Source: Bacillus sp. N1-1
GTDB taxonomy: Bacteria > Bacillota > Bacilli > Bacillales > Guptibacillaceae
Direction: 5' to 3'
Length of the DNA: 64,000 bases
Assembly (NCBI RefSeq): GCF_009818105.1
Contig: NZ_CP046564.1
Span: forward strand, 186,001 to 250,000
Shown here piece after piece: positions 27,005 to 34,806 of the stretch (within the stretch, counting starts at the first letter, position 1; each line of letters opens with the position of its first letter). The position numbers and the translations under genes were made by a program. Under the pieces are notes generated by a model. The model worked only from the letters and a program-made list of their open reading frames with translations, was not told the origin of the DNA and did no database searches.

Positions 27005-27442
27005 ATGGCAAAAGAAATTCTATCAACTGAGAACGTATTACTAAACGAAACGGCAGCAACAAAAGAAGAGGCTATCCGTATGGCTGGTCAAATCCTTGTC
27101 GACAACGGTTATGTTGATGAAAGCTATCTTGAACAAATGCAAGAACGCGAAAAAATCACAACGACTTACATGGGTAATTTTGTTGCCATTCCTCACGGTA
27201 CAGAGGATGCTAAGAAAGCAGTAAAGCATTCAGGGCTATCCATCATCCAACTACGTGAAGGCGTTGATTTTGGAGACGGAAATATTGCGAAGATTATCAT
27301 TGGTATTGCTGGTAAGGATAATGAACACTTAGAAATCCTTTCTCAAATTGCGATTGTTTGTTCTGAAGAAGAAAATGTAGAAGAGTTGATTCAAGCGGAT
27401 TCTAAAGAAACGTTAATCTCTATGTTTAACGAGGTGAATTAA
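27005..27442 (+). CDS. mtlF: Mannitol PTS component EIIA
   Basis: This cytosolic phosphocarrier accepts phosphate from HPr and passes it to the IIB domains of MtlA. It has 145 residues of the EIIA-mannitol/fructose fold, with the phosphorylated H64 in GNFVAIPHGTED. Here it is a separate protein rather than fused to the permease. It starts one base after the mtlR stop and ends two bases before mtlD, so it is translationally coupled. One IIA must serve two IIB domains. Confidence 0.95.
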   Translation: MAKEILSTENVLLNETAATKEEAIRMAGQILVDNGYVDESYLEQMQEREKITTTYMGNFVAIPHGTEDAKKAVKHSGLSIIQLREGVDFGDGNIAKIIIGIAGKDNEHLEILSQIAIVCSEEENVEELIQADSKETLISMFNEVN

Positions 27443-27444
27443 TC

Positions 27445-28596
27445 ATGCTTGCCGTTCATTTTGGTGCTGGAAATATTGGAAGAGGCTTTATTGGAAAGCT
27501 TCTTTCTCAATCAGGATATGAAGTATGCTTCGTAGATATCAATGAGACTGTGATTAACGAGCTTAATGAACGAAAGAGTTACACGGTTGAAATATTAGGT
27601 CAGGATAAGGAACAGATTGTTGTTGAAGGCGTGAGAGGTATTAACAGCCAACAAGATCCTGAAGCAGTAGTCGATGCGATCTATCAAGCTGACCTTATTA
27701 CGACCGCTGTTGGTCCTACCGTATTGAAATTGATTTCTTCTGCTATTACAGAAGGCATTTCAAAACGTATCGCAGATAGAAAAGCTCCCGTAAACGTTAT
27801 AGCATGTGAGAATATGATCGGTGGCAGTACAATGCTCCGAAATGCTGTTGAAGAAAAAATGGATGAAGCAGATCGCAAAGCCCTTGATCAATACGCTGGT
27901 TTCCCAGATGCAGCAGTGGATCGCATTGTTCCGAATCAAACTCATGAAGATCCGTTAATGGTTGCAGTTGAACCTTTCTATGAATGGGTCGTCGATCAAA
28001 CGATGATGGTTGGAGAGGTTCCTGATATCGCTGGTCTTACGTACGTTCAAGATCTTGCTCCTTACATTGAGCGGAAGTTGTTCACAGTGAATACAGGACA
28101 TGCCGTGACAGCTTACCTTGGTTATCAGGCAGGGTATGAAACAATTAAAGAAGCACTAGACACAGAAGCTATCTATCATGATGTTAAGAAAGCTCTTGAA
28201 GAGTCTGGTGAATTACTTCAGCATAAGCATGGTTTTGAAAAAGAGGAGCATGAGGCTTACATTACGAAAATTCTTGGTCGTTTTCTAAATCCACATCTAG
28301 TGGATGAAGTGACTCGCGTTGGAAGAGCTCCAATTCGTAAAATTGGACCCGACGACCGTCTTGTTGGCCCAGCACGTCAGCTTGCGGAATTAAATAAAGA
28401 ACCAAACTATCTTGCAAAAGGAATTGCAGCAGCATTACGATTTGATCCCTTACAAGATGAAGATGCAGTTAATATTCAGAGCAAAATCAAGAATGAGGGT
28501 CTTTCAAATGCGATTACTGCTTTTACGGGAGTAAACGAGGGCGAAACTTTGTTTGATTTAATTAGCAAGCACTATAAAGAAATGTCAATCAGCTAA
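27445..28596 (+). CDS. mtlD: Mannitol-1-phosphate 5-dehydrogenase
   Basis: This enzyme oxidises mannitol-1-phosphate to fructose-6-phosphate with NAD+, feeding glycolysis. The 383 residues begin with the Rossmann motif HFGAGNIGRGFIG, and the polyol-dehydrogenase signature KLFTVNTGHAVTAYLGY lies near residue 212. The catalytic lysine is the first residue of that signature. It is the last gene of the mannitol operon, followed by a terminator. Confidence 0.96.
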   Translation: MLAVHFGAGNIGRGFIGKLLSQSGYEVCFVDINETVINELNERKSYTVEILGQDKEQIVVEGVRGINSQQDPEAVVDAIYQADLITTAVGPTVLKLISSAITEGISKRIADRKAPVNVIACENMIGGSTMLRNAVEEKMDEADRKALDQYAGFPDAAVDRIVPNQTHEDPLMVAVEPFYEWVVDQTMMVGEVPDIAGLTYVQDLAPYIERKLFTVNTGHAVTAYLGYQAGYETIKEALDTEAIYHDVKKALEESGELLQHKHGFEKEEHEAYITKILGRFLNPHLVDEVTRVGRAPIRKIGPDDRLVGPARQLAELNKEPNYLAKGIAAALRFDPLQDEDAVNIQSKIKNEGLSNAITAFTGVNEGETLFDLISKHYKEMSIS

Positions 28597-28602
28597 TAGA
28601 AC

Positions 28603-28632
28603 GGAGAAGCTCATTTAGGGCTTCTCTTTTTT
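28603..28632 (+). terminator. Terminator of the mannitol operon
   Basis: GAGAAGC and GCTTCTC arms followed by six T residues. Confidence 0.88.
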
Positions 28633-28754
28633 AAAAGTATAATTCGTATATTTTTGTTACGATTTTGCATTAGGACTTGTGCCAAACTCGATACAATTCT
28701 ACTATTAGGGTATGACATGAGTCATATCCATTTTTAATGGGAAGGGGAACACGA

Positions 28755-29084
28755 ATGTTTAATATTTTATTACAGTCTCACTCAGGTTCATGGGCGATTC
28801 TTGTTTTGCTTTTAGTGATTAGTTATTTTGCACCTAAGCAAAAGATCTCGCTGATGATTCAACGGTTATTTTATCTGATTATGCTTGGTACAGGTATTGG
28901 AATGCTCTTTATTCTTGGTTTTCCGCTGATCTATGTACTTAAAGGAATTCTGGCGATTGTGCTAATCGGTGTTATGGAAATGATTGTTGGAAGAAAGAAG
29001 CGTGCCGAATCAACAAAGATGCTTTGGATCGCGTGTATTGTGCTAATTTTAGTGATTATTTCTATCGGGTACAACTGGATTTAA
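28755..29084 (+). CDS. YisL-family membrane protein (DUF1516)
   Basis: This 109-residue membrane protein has four hydrophobic segments and begins MFNILLQSHSGSWAI, as in B. subtilis YisL. The ATG at 28755 is chosen because GAAGGGG precedes it; a GTG-type start at 28737 would add six residues. The function of the family is unknown. It stands alone between two terminators. Confidence 0.82.
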   Translation: MFNILLQSHSGSWAILVLLLVISYFAPKQKISLMIQRLFYLIMLGTGIGMLFILGFPLIYVLKGILAIVLIGVMEMIVGRKKRAESTKMLWIACIVLILVIISIGYNWI

Positions 29085-29088
29085 TACG

Positions 29089-29125
29089 AAAAAGCGACGT
29101 TCCGTTTACGGGATGTCGCTTTTTC
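29089..29125 (+). terminator. Terminator after the yisL-like gene
   Basis: AAAAGCGAC and GTCGCTTTTT arms; T residues on both strands suggest it could also act on the convergent thioesterase gene. Confidence 0.88.
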
Positions 29126-29162
29126 TATGCTTGTCGAGGCTAATCGGGCCCTTCCGCTTTTG

Positions 29163-29675
29163 TTATTCCCAGGGTTTTTGGGTGGTTAGGAGGCCGGCTA
29201 GTTCTTTACTGGCTTGTCTGTGTTCTCTTCGTTTTTCTGCTCGTGCTGGTGCTGTTTCGTGTAGATTTGTTTCTTCTTCTGATTCTGGAATTACTTTTGG
29301 GACGGGAAGTGGTTTTTTATTTTCATCCAGTGAGACAAAAGTAAGAAATGCTGTTGCTCCGATATGTCGCTCGCCTGATAAGAGATGCTCCGCAATGACT
29401 TTCACAAATACTTCCATAGAAGATTTTCCGGTGAATGTCACGTATGCTTCGAGACAAACGGAATCGTCTGGTGTAATTGGGTGTAAGAAGTCAACAGAGT
29501 CCGTTGAGGCTGTTACAACTTCACTACGACAGTGGCGCATTGCTGCAATTGATGCTATATCATCAATGTCTCTCATCAGTTGACCACCAAATAAGGTGTT
29601 GTGGTTGTTGGTTGCTTCTGGGAATACGTGGCTTGTTTTTACTACACGTGATTCACGAATATATTTAGATTCCAT
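29163..29675 (-). CDS. Hotdog-fold acyl-CoA thioesterase
   Basis: This cytosolic enzyme of the YciA/YkhA type hydrolyses acyl-CoA to the free acid and CoA. It has 170 residues, with the N-terminal SRVVKTSHVFPEATNNHNT and GGQLMRDIDDIA, which hold the conserved asparagine and aspartate of the active site, followed by the long hotdog helix. AAGGAGAG precedes the ATG. The C-terminal tail is rich in Arg and Glu. It is a single-gene unit convergent with the yisL-like gene. Confidence 0.92.
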   Translation of the reverse strand: MESKYIRESRVVKTSHVFPEATNNHNTLFGGQLMRDIDDIASIAAMRHCRSEVVTASTDSVDFLHPITPDDSVCLEAYVTFTGKSSMEVFVKVIAEHLLSGERHIGATAFLTFVSLDENKKPLPVPKVIPESEEETNLHETAPARAEKRREHRQASKELAGLLTTQKPWE

Positions 29676-29775
29676 AGTCGTCTCTCCTTAGTATGCTTTT
29701 CTTGTAGTCTATCTTTACTATGCCCTTGATTGAGAGGTGAAAAACCTCTGTCTTTACGAAGAAGCGAAGAGGTTA

Positions 29776-30510
29776 TCAAAAATAGCTGTTATATAGATGA
29801 TTCCATTCATCGTCGTTTACGTTAAAGATTTTTTTGTGATGATTTTGAGTGATGACAAGTGAATCATTTGTAAGGGTGATCCGTCCATTGTTTGTCGCAA
29901 TCGTCACTATTGTATGATTCGTAAATGGTGAATTTGGATGAGTTTGAACAAATGAGCTTAATGGTTCATATTCAGCCAACGTTCGAGGCTCGGTTGAGAA
30001 GCGTATTTGTGTTTTCCAAGTGTCGTTGCTAACTGCTTGTTGAAGATCATACACATCATTTGAACGCTGGACAATTCTATATTGGTGAAACCCATCATCA
30101 ACGATTTCACCCGAGAGAGGGATCGGCGTTTGACTCGAGTTTCCAAAGCCTACATCGGTTAAGTAAGTCGTTCCTTCGAGTTCGACAAGGTTAGTTAAGT
30201 GTGTATTTTCTTTTCCCCAATTCTTTTCATCAATCGCGACAGTACCAGTAACCATAACTGTTGTAAATCCAAGTTGAGTAAGAAGCCAGTTAAAGAGAGG
30301 GTTTAGCTCAAAGCACAGTCCTCCGCGCTTGTTTTCAATGATCTTTGCATACATTTTCTCAAGATCTAAATCAATCCATCTTTTTCTAAAGGTATCGAGG
30401 TTTTCAAAAGGAATCTGGTGCATATGATTTCTCTGAAGTGATTGAAGAGAATATAAATCAACCTGCACTTGCTTGGTGCTAATTCGCTTGAGATACTTCT
30501 CAACATTCAT
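29776..30510 (-). CDS. Arylamine N-acetyltransferase
   Basis: This enzyme transfers an acetyl group from acetyl-CoA to arylamines or arylhydrazines by a cysteine-protease-like mechanism. The catalytic triad is complete: C66 in RGGLCFELN, H105 in ENTHLTNLV and D120 in YLTDVGFG. The length of 244 residues is slightly below the usual 250-280. AAAGGAG precedes the ATG. The gene diverges from the deacetylase-like gene at 30635. The physiological substrate is unknown. Confidence 0.93.
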   Translation of the reverse strand: MNVEKYLKRISTKQVQVDLYSLQSLQRNHMHQIPFENLDTFRKRWIDLDLEKMYAKIIENKRGGLCFELNPLFNWLLTQLGFTTVMVTGTVAIDEKNWGKENTHLTNLVELEGTTYLTDVGFGNSSQTPIPLSGEIVDDGFHQYRIVQRSNDVYDLQQAVSNDTWKTQIRFSTEPRTLAEYEPLSSFVQTHPNSPFTNHTIVTIATNNGRITLTNDSLVITQNHHKKIFNVNDDEWNHLYNSYF

Positions 30511-30634
30511 ACAAAAACTCCTTTCTCTTCATTTTCTATTTTCGTGCAGATGGGTTCAGAACGCAATGAATTTACCTGTGTAGTCATGAAGCATTTTCCT
30601 TAGGGAATAATAAAGTGAAAAAGGGAGTGAGAGT

Positions 30635-31399
30635 GTGAAGAAGTGGGTTTTTATTATGTTATTGGTTATGTACCTTCCAGCGCAAGTAGGTGCAGAAGAG
30701 AATCGTGAGCTGGCTATCGTTATTGATGACTTCGGAAATGATATGGGTGGTACGGAAGAAATGCTACGACTTCCTGTAACATTAACCGTTGCGATTATGC
30801 CATTTCTTGAAACGACTGAAAAAGATGCGGAAGAAGCGCATAAGTTTGGACATGAAGTGATTGTGCATATTCCAATGGAGCCATTGAAAGGAAAGAAGAG
30901 CTGGCTTGGACCAGGAGCGATAACAACAGACTTATCTGATGATGAAATTGAGAAGCGGGTAATTGCTGCAATTGACGCTGTGCCTCATGCAGTTGGTATG
31001 AATCATCATATGGGGTCAAAAGCGACAGCTGATGAACGAGTGATGAAAATCGTTCTTGAAGCGTGTCGCGAAAAAGGTCTTTATTATTTAGATAGCAAAA
31101 CTACGGGGAAAAGTGTCATTCCTGATCTTGCAGAAGAAATCGGGGTTCCTTATCTTGAAAATGAACTTTTTTTTGATGACGTCTATACGATTCAGCATAT
31201 GAGTAAAAAGGCTCAAGAGCTTGCAGTAAAGCTTAAAGATAATCAGGCACATATTGCTATTGGGCATGTGGGGATAGCCGGTGAAAAAATGGTTGCGGTT
31301 TTAAACGAGTTTATTCCTATGTATAAGAATGAAGCAGTGATTGTACCACTATCTCAGATGATACCAGGATTTGAAATGATTGATGAGAGTATGCCTTAA
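30635..31399 (+). CDS. Divergent polysaccharide deacetylase family protein (secreted)
   Basis: This 254-residue protein has an N-terminal signal peptide (MKKWVFIMLLVMYLPAQVGA), so it acts outside the membrane. The body matches the divergent polysaccharide deacetylase family (YibQ-like): LAIVIDDFGND with metal-binding aspartates near residue 28, HEVIVHIPMEP, GMNHHMGSKAT and HIAIGHVG. The fold is that of NodB-type deacetylases, but the family's reaction is unproved. It uses a GTG start after GGGAGTGAG. No terminator is visible before the biotin-controlled bioY. Confidence 0.88.
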   Translation: MKKWVFIMLLVMYLPAQVGAEENRELAIVIDDFGNDMGGTEEMLRLPVTLTVAIMPFLETTEKDAEEAHKFGHEVIVHIPMEPLKGKKSWLGPGAITTDLSDDEIEKRVIAAIDAVPHAVGMNHHMGSKATADERVMKIVLEACREKGLYYLDSKTTGKSVIPDLAEEIGVPYLENELFFDDVYTIQHMSKKAQELAVKLKDNQAHIAIGHVGIAGEKMVAVLNEFIPMYKNEAVIVPLSQMIPGFEMIDESMP

Positions 31400-31420
31400 T
31401 TATTCTTCCTAAACTTATTT

Positions 31421-31459
31421 TTAAATGTTAACATTAATATTATTTAAGTTAACATTTAA
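31421..31459 (+). promoter_or_regulatory. BirA (biotin) operator upstream of bioY
   Basis: TTAAATGTTAAC (31421-31432) and GTTAACATTTAA (31448-31459) form perfect 12-bp arms 15 bases apart. GTTAAC half-sites at this spacing are the standard BirA operator, so bioY is expected to be repressed when biotin is ample. Confidence 0.88.
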
Positions 31460-31471
31460 AGGGGGAGAACG

Positions 31472-32041
31472 ATGATGAACCAAAAAAAGCTTCGAATGAC
31501 GATTATATGTGCCTTTTTTGTAGCAATTACAGCTATTCTTGCTCAAATGGAAATTCCTTTACCACTTGTTCCAATCAGTGGGCAAACATTGGCTGTTGGC
31601 TTAACCGCAACGATTCTTGGTCGTAAGTATGGTGCGATTTCTATGATTGGTTATGCAGCGATAGGAGCAATGGGTGTTCCAGTATTTGCACAAGCCAAAG
31701 GTGGATTAGGCGTATTATTAGGACCGACTGGTGGGTATATTTTTGCTTTCATTGTTGCAGCATATGTAACCGGTCTTATTCTTGAGAAGACATCATTTAC
31801 ATTAATGTATGCGATGATCGCGAACACTGTAGCGATGATTATTATCTTGTTGCTCGGGACAATTCAATTGAAATTCATTGTAGATTTAAGCTGGAAGGAA
31901 GCGATGATTTCAGGAGTTTATCCTTTCATTATCGTTGGTTTGATTAAAGCATTTCTTGCAAGTTGGTTAGGAATTACTATTCGTAGACGTCTTGTTCAAG
32001 CAAGACTTTTACAACGTACAATGGGATCAATTCAATCGTAA
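31472..32041 (+). CDS. bioY: Biotin transporter BioY
   Basis: BioY is the substrate-binding S component for biotin uptake; it works with ECF energy-coupling proteins or alone. It has 189 residues and about six membrane helices, with the family motifs EIPLPLVPISGQTLAV and GAMGVPVFAQAKGGLGVLLGPTGG (the core is at residues 68-92). AGGGGGAG precedes tandem ATG codons. The BirA operator 12 bp upstream independently supports the biotin assignment. The ECF genes are not nearby. Confidence 0.96.
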   Translation: MMNQKKLRMTIICAFFVAITAILAQMEIPLPLVPISGQTLAVGLTATILGRKYGAISMIGYAAIGAMGVPVFAQAKGGLGVLLGPTGGYIFAFIVAAYVTGLILEKTSFTLMYAMIANTVAMIIILLLGTIQLKFIVDLSWKEAMISGVYPFIIVGLIKAFLASWLGITIRRRLVQARLLQRTMGSIQS

Positions 32042-32053
32042 ACTGATCCATGA

Positions 32054-32095
32054 GGACACCTCATTCGTTAGCTAGGAAACAAAAGTGAGGTGTCC
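32054..32095 (+). promoter_or_regulatory. Hairpin enclosing the ribosome binding site of the doxX-like gene
   Basis: GGACACCTCA (32054-32063) pairs perfectly with TGAGGTGTCC (32086-32095), and the right arm is the Shine-Dalgarno directly before the ATG at 32096. The flanking CCATG on the left and ATGG on the right extend the pairing past a two-base bulge, which would bury the start codon too. There is no T run, so it is not a normal terminator. Confidence 0.5.
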
Positions 32096-32494
32096 ATGGT
32101 GAAAGAACGAATAGAATGGGGCTTATTATGTGGTCGCATGATACTTGGAATTATTATGTTAGCTCATGGCATACAAAAACTAGGTGCGATGGAGAATACG
32201 ATTGCGATGTTTAATAAGATTGGTCAACCTGCAGCACTTGCATATGCAGCAGCGATTATTGAAGCAATTGGGGGAGTATTCCTGATTACTGGAATCTTTG
32301 TCATACCATCAGCGATCCTTCTTGGATTAACGATGATTGGTGCTATTGTTCTGGCAAAGCATCAAATGGGGCTTATTGGAGGTTATGAGTTCCCACTTTC
32401 TCTTCTTGGTATATCAGTAATTTTAGCTTTTACTGGTAGTCGAAAATTTGCGATATCTGAAGTTATCACGAAGAAAAGTAGAGTAACTCAATAG
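32096..32494 (+). CDS. DoxX-family membrane protein
   Basis: This small membrane protein of about 132 residues has four hydrophobic segments and the DoxX signature GRMILGIIMLAHGIQKLG near the start. DoxX relatives act in redox or thiol stress and as quinone-linked membrane subunits, but the role is not fixed by sequence. The start may be the ATG at 32096 or the GTG at 32099; the latter is better spaced from GAGGTG. The site lies in a strong inverted repeat. It could be co-transcribed with bioY, 54 bp upstream, as no terminator separates them. Confidence 0.85.
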   Translation: MVKERIEWGLLCGRMILGIIMLAHGIQKLGAMENTIAMFNKIGQPAALAYAAAIIEAIGGVFLITGIFVIPSAILLGLTMIGAIVLAKHQMGLIGGYEFPLSLLGISVILAFTGSRKFAISEVITKKSRVTQ

Positions 32495-32530
32495 CATTAA
32501 TTAAACGTTTGTTTAATTTTATTAGTTCAA

Positions 32531-32560
32531 AAAACGCCCTATCAGATGAGAGGGCGTTTT
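32531..32560 (+). terminator. Terminator after the doxX-like gene
   Basis: AAAACGCCCT and AGGGCGTTTT arms around an eight- to ten-base loop; it can serve both strands (convergent genes). Confidence 0.9.
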
Positions 32561-32605
32561 AGTCTATTTAAGAAAAAAGGAATAGATCTCGAATATCACT
32601 ACTAT

Positions 32606-33508
32606 TTATGGAATATCATACCCCATTGAACTAGTAAGGATTTCAAACCACTGATCACGAGTTAATGAGTACGAAAGGGCATCAACTGCACTATCGATAC
32701 GCTCAGGCTTACCTGATCCCACAATTGGCATAATGTTTGCCGGATGGTTAAGGAGCCAAGCATATAGAACTTGATCCATACCTTCAGCACCGATTTCAGA
32801 TGCGACCTTCTTAACCGTGTCGCGAAGACGTACGGCTTTTTCGTCATTCGAAGTGAATACATTCCCACCTGCAAGAGGAGACCACGCCATTGGCTTCATT
32901 CGTTTTTCCTGACAGAGGTTAAGTGTACCATCCTCAAAATTCTCAAGGTTATAAGCAGAAAGCTCAAGCTGGTTTGTAATGAGAGGCTGCTCAACATACG
33001 ATTGAAGCATGTTAAATTGGTGGTGTTTAAAGTTAGAAACGCCAAAATGACGAACTTTTCCTTCTTGTTTTAATGTAGAAAAGGCTTCAGCCACTTGTTC
33101 TGGGTCCATAAATGGATCCGGACGGTGGATGAGAAGAACATCAATATGATCAATACCAAGTGAGGTGAGCGATTGTTCAGCAGAAGCGATAATGTGCTCC
33201 TTACTTGTATTGTAATGATGTGATTGGTGAGCTGGTCTGTTTGGTGATTCAATTACAATACCGCATTTTGTTACGATTTCCATTTGGTCACGTAAGGAAG
33301 GTTTCAGAGCGAGTGCTTTTCCGAAAAGCTCTTCACATTCGTAACTTCCATAAAGATCGGCATGATCGAAGGTTGTAATGCCACGATCAAGGTTATGTTC
33401 AATGAGTGAAAGGGTTTCTTCACTCGTTTGATTCCAATCTGCCAGTCGCCAAAGACCATGAATAATACGAGAAAAAGATAAATCTTCTGTTAAGTGAACA
33501 CGCTGCAT
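32606..33508 (-). CDS. Aldo/keto reductase
   Basis: This NADPH-dependent oxidoreductase has a TIM-barrel fold. It has 300 residues, with the signature TFDHADLYGSYECEELFGKAL, the catalytic Tyr within it (LYGSYE) and Asp in FDHAD, the IDVLLIHRPDP strand, and the C-terminal PIVGSGKPERIDSAV cofactor loop. It resembles the E. coli YdhF group. A GGGGGGA site precedes the ATG. The substrate is unknown. Its promoter region faces the Fur-controlled small gene at 33675. Confidence 0.93.
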   Translation of the reverse strand: MQRVHLTEDLSFSRIIHGLWRLADWNQTSEETLSLIEHNLDRGITTFDHADLYGSYECEELFGKALALKPSLRDQMEIVTKCGIVIESPNRPAHQSHHYNTSKEHIIASAEQSLTSLGIDHIDVLLIHRPDPFMDPEQVAEAFSTLKQEGKVRHFGVSNFKHHQFNMLQSYVEQPLITNQLELSAYNLENFEDGTLNLCQEKRMKPMAWSPLAGGNVFTSNDEKAVRLRDTVKKVASEIGAEGMDQVLYAWLLNHPANIMPIVGSGKPERIDSAVDALSYSLTRDQWFEILTSSMGYDIP

Positions 33509-33601
33509 AGATAGTCCCCCTATTTTTTATGTGCTTTTCTTATAATAGAGGAATTAAACCGCTTGCACAACTAATGAGTCTTCTGTGAAATGTGCTTAAT
33601 G

Positions 33602-33643
33602 TTAATGATAATGCTTCTCATTATCATTAAGCCGTGCTATAAT
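33602..33643 (+). promoter_or_regulatory. Fur box 1 and promoter
   Basis: TTAATGATAATG (33602-33613) and CATTATCATTAA (33619-33630) form perfect 12-bp arms with a 5-base centre, the standard ferric uptake regulator operator. Eight bases on lies an extended -10 element, TGCTATAAT (TATAAT at 33638-33643). The operator would cover the -35 region, so expression of the following gene should rise on iron limitation. Confidence 0.88.
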
Positions 33644-33674
33644 GAAAAAAACATTTAAATAAGAGGTGGATAAA

Positions 33675-33842
33675 ATGGTTGAAATGTTACAGATATCCAT
33701 GTTTTTGTTCATTTTGCTCTTGTCTTTCACAGCATTTGCGCTAGTTTTGAGAGCAGAGGCGGTTAAAAGTGGATATGTACGTGAGAAGAAATCAAGCGCA
33801 TTTGAATCAACACCTTCGATTTCATTTAAGAAAAGTTATTGA
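33675..33842 (+). CDS. Fur-regulated 55-residue membrane peptide
   Basis: A short gene with a strong GAGGTGGA ribosome site lies 32 bp after a consensus -10. The peptide has one hydrophobic segment (about residues 6-27, MLQISMFLFILLLSFTAFAL) and a basic, serine-rich tail ending FKKSY, so it is predicted to be a single-span inner-membrane protein with a cytoplasmic tail. The Fur box before it points to a role in iron starvation. I recognise no family; it does not resemble the soluble FbpA, FbpB or FbpC proteins. The stop overlaps the -35 of the next Fur promoter. Confidence 0.7.
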   Translation: MVEMLQISMFLFILLLSFTAFALVLRAEAVKSGYVREKKSSAFESTPSISFKKSY

Positions 33843-33871
33843 CTTTGTAATTGATAAAGATTATCATTATC
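33839..33871 (+). promoter_or_regulatory. Fur box 2 and promoter of the small RNA
   Basis: TTGACT (33839-33844) and TATCAT (33862-33867) are 17 bases apart. GATAAAGATTATCATTATC at 33853-33871 matches the 19-bp Fur consensus at 17 positions and overlaps the -10. No protein gene with a ribosome site follows before the terminator at 33973. Confidence 0.8.
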
Positions 33872-33873
33872 AC

Positions 33874-34004
33874 CATAGAAGAGAATAGACATAGTGTTCC
33901 CCGACACAAATTGTCCTATATAATTCAAACAAAGCCAAAGAAGTTCCCCCTTCTCCAATTGTTTGATGATCGTAGCTGCCAACGCCGGCAGCTATTTTTA
34001 TTTG
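33874..34004 (+). ncRNA. Candidate iron-responsive small RNA (FsrA-like)
   Basis: A roughly 130-nt transcript is predicted between a Fur-controlled promoter and an intrinsic terminator (stem TAGCTGCC/GGCAGCTA, 33973-33994, then T-rich). It has no convincing open frame. Two hairpins expose C-rich loops: GUGU-UCCCCG-ACAC near 33893-33906, and GAAG-UUCCCC-CUUC near 33939-33953, the latter enclosed by CAAACAA and UUGUUUG. C-rich loops able to pair with Shine-Dalgarno sequences, together with a Fur promoter, are the hallmarks of B. subtilis FsrA, which represses iron-using proteins. The exact start is estimated from the -10. Confidence 0.72.
33973..34004 (+). terminator. Terminator of the candidate small RNA
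   Basis: An 8-bp perfect stem around AACGCC, followed by TTTTTATTTG. Confidence 0.88.
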
Positions 34005-34140
34005 TCAAATTTTATAATTATACAAAGCCCATATTGTATCAGGCTTCAAAAGAAATTATTATCCATTTATTCTCATTTACAAAATAAAATTTAGTGCTAA
34101 ACTATTTTTTGGAAGTAAACATCAATAGGGGGTTTGACAT

Positions 34141-34680
34141 ATGAAGAAGTTATTATCTGTTTTAAGTTTATCCATGCTTCTAATCGTAGCAGCGTGCGGT
34201 TCAAATACAAACAGCGAAAGTGAAACAAGTGGAGAAACAGAGCAAGCAGATACGAAAAGTGTTCTACTAGATTTTCAATCAGAAGTGGTGAGTGTTCTTA
34301 AGAAACATAATGACGCAATCGTCGCTTATGAATCAGCAAAAGCTGCTTTTCATGACAGTGAAACACCTGAAGCAGAGAAGCCTTCAACAGAAGAGCTTGA
34401 AGAGTTAAAAGGAAGTGCTGTTGAAGCTAGTAAAGCAACAGTAGAAGGTATTAAAGGTCTATCTGTTCCAGCTGAACTAGACGACTCTAAAGAGGAAATT
34501 GAGAGTTCATTTGACGATTTAACACAAGCATATACCATTCGCGCAGAACAAGCGGACATTGCTGATCCTTCTGTACAAGAGAAGGCGTTAGAGCAATTTA
34601 CGAAATTTGAAGATAAAATGGGTAAGGTTTTTGAAGATACTGGTCTTATTAAGCCAAGCTTTGCGAAAGAGTTACAATAG
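34141..34680 (+). CDS. Uncharacterised lipoprotein
   Basis: This 179-residue protein has a lipoprotein signal: a positively charged start, the hydrophobic LLSVLSLSMLLI, and a lipobox VAAC with the acylated cysteine at residue 19, so it should be anchored on the outer face of the membrane. The mature part is acidic and helical with no tryptophan. AGGGGG precedes the ATG. It follows the iron-regulated locus but has its own upstream region and no Fur box adjacent. I recognise no family. Confidence 0.82.
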   Translation: MKKLLSVLSLSMLLIVAACGSNTNSESETSGETEQADTKSVLLDFQSEVVSVLKKHNDAIVAYESAKAAFHDSETPEAEKPSTEELEELKGSAVEASKATVEGIKGLSVPAELDDSKEEIESSFDDLTQAYTIRAEQADIADPSVQEKALEQFTKFEDKMGKVFEDTGLIKPSFAKELQ

Positions 34681-34689
34681 ATATGCCAG

Positions 34690-34717
34690 GCCCCTGCATG
34701 TATTGCGGGGGTTTTTT
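34690..34717 (+). terminator. Terminator after the lipoprotein gene
   Basis: A CCCC...GGGG hairpin followed by six T residues. Confidence 0.8.
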
Positions 34718-34806
34718 GTGTATTAATAGAGTGAACAGATTCACTTATGATAAGCTAGGAAAGGGAAAGTAGAAAGAAGCTTAATTTATATAAAGGAAGT
34801 GTCACT

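Noticed and set aside
29113..29583. A 156-codon plus-strand frame opposite the thioesterase gene.
   Set aside because: Antisense shadow of a well-supported gene; serine/arginine-rich composition and no ribosome site.
33851..34087. A 78-codon plus-strand frame over the Fur-controlled RNA.
   Set aside because: It starts inside the Fur box, has no ribosome site and reads through the intrinsic terminator.
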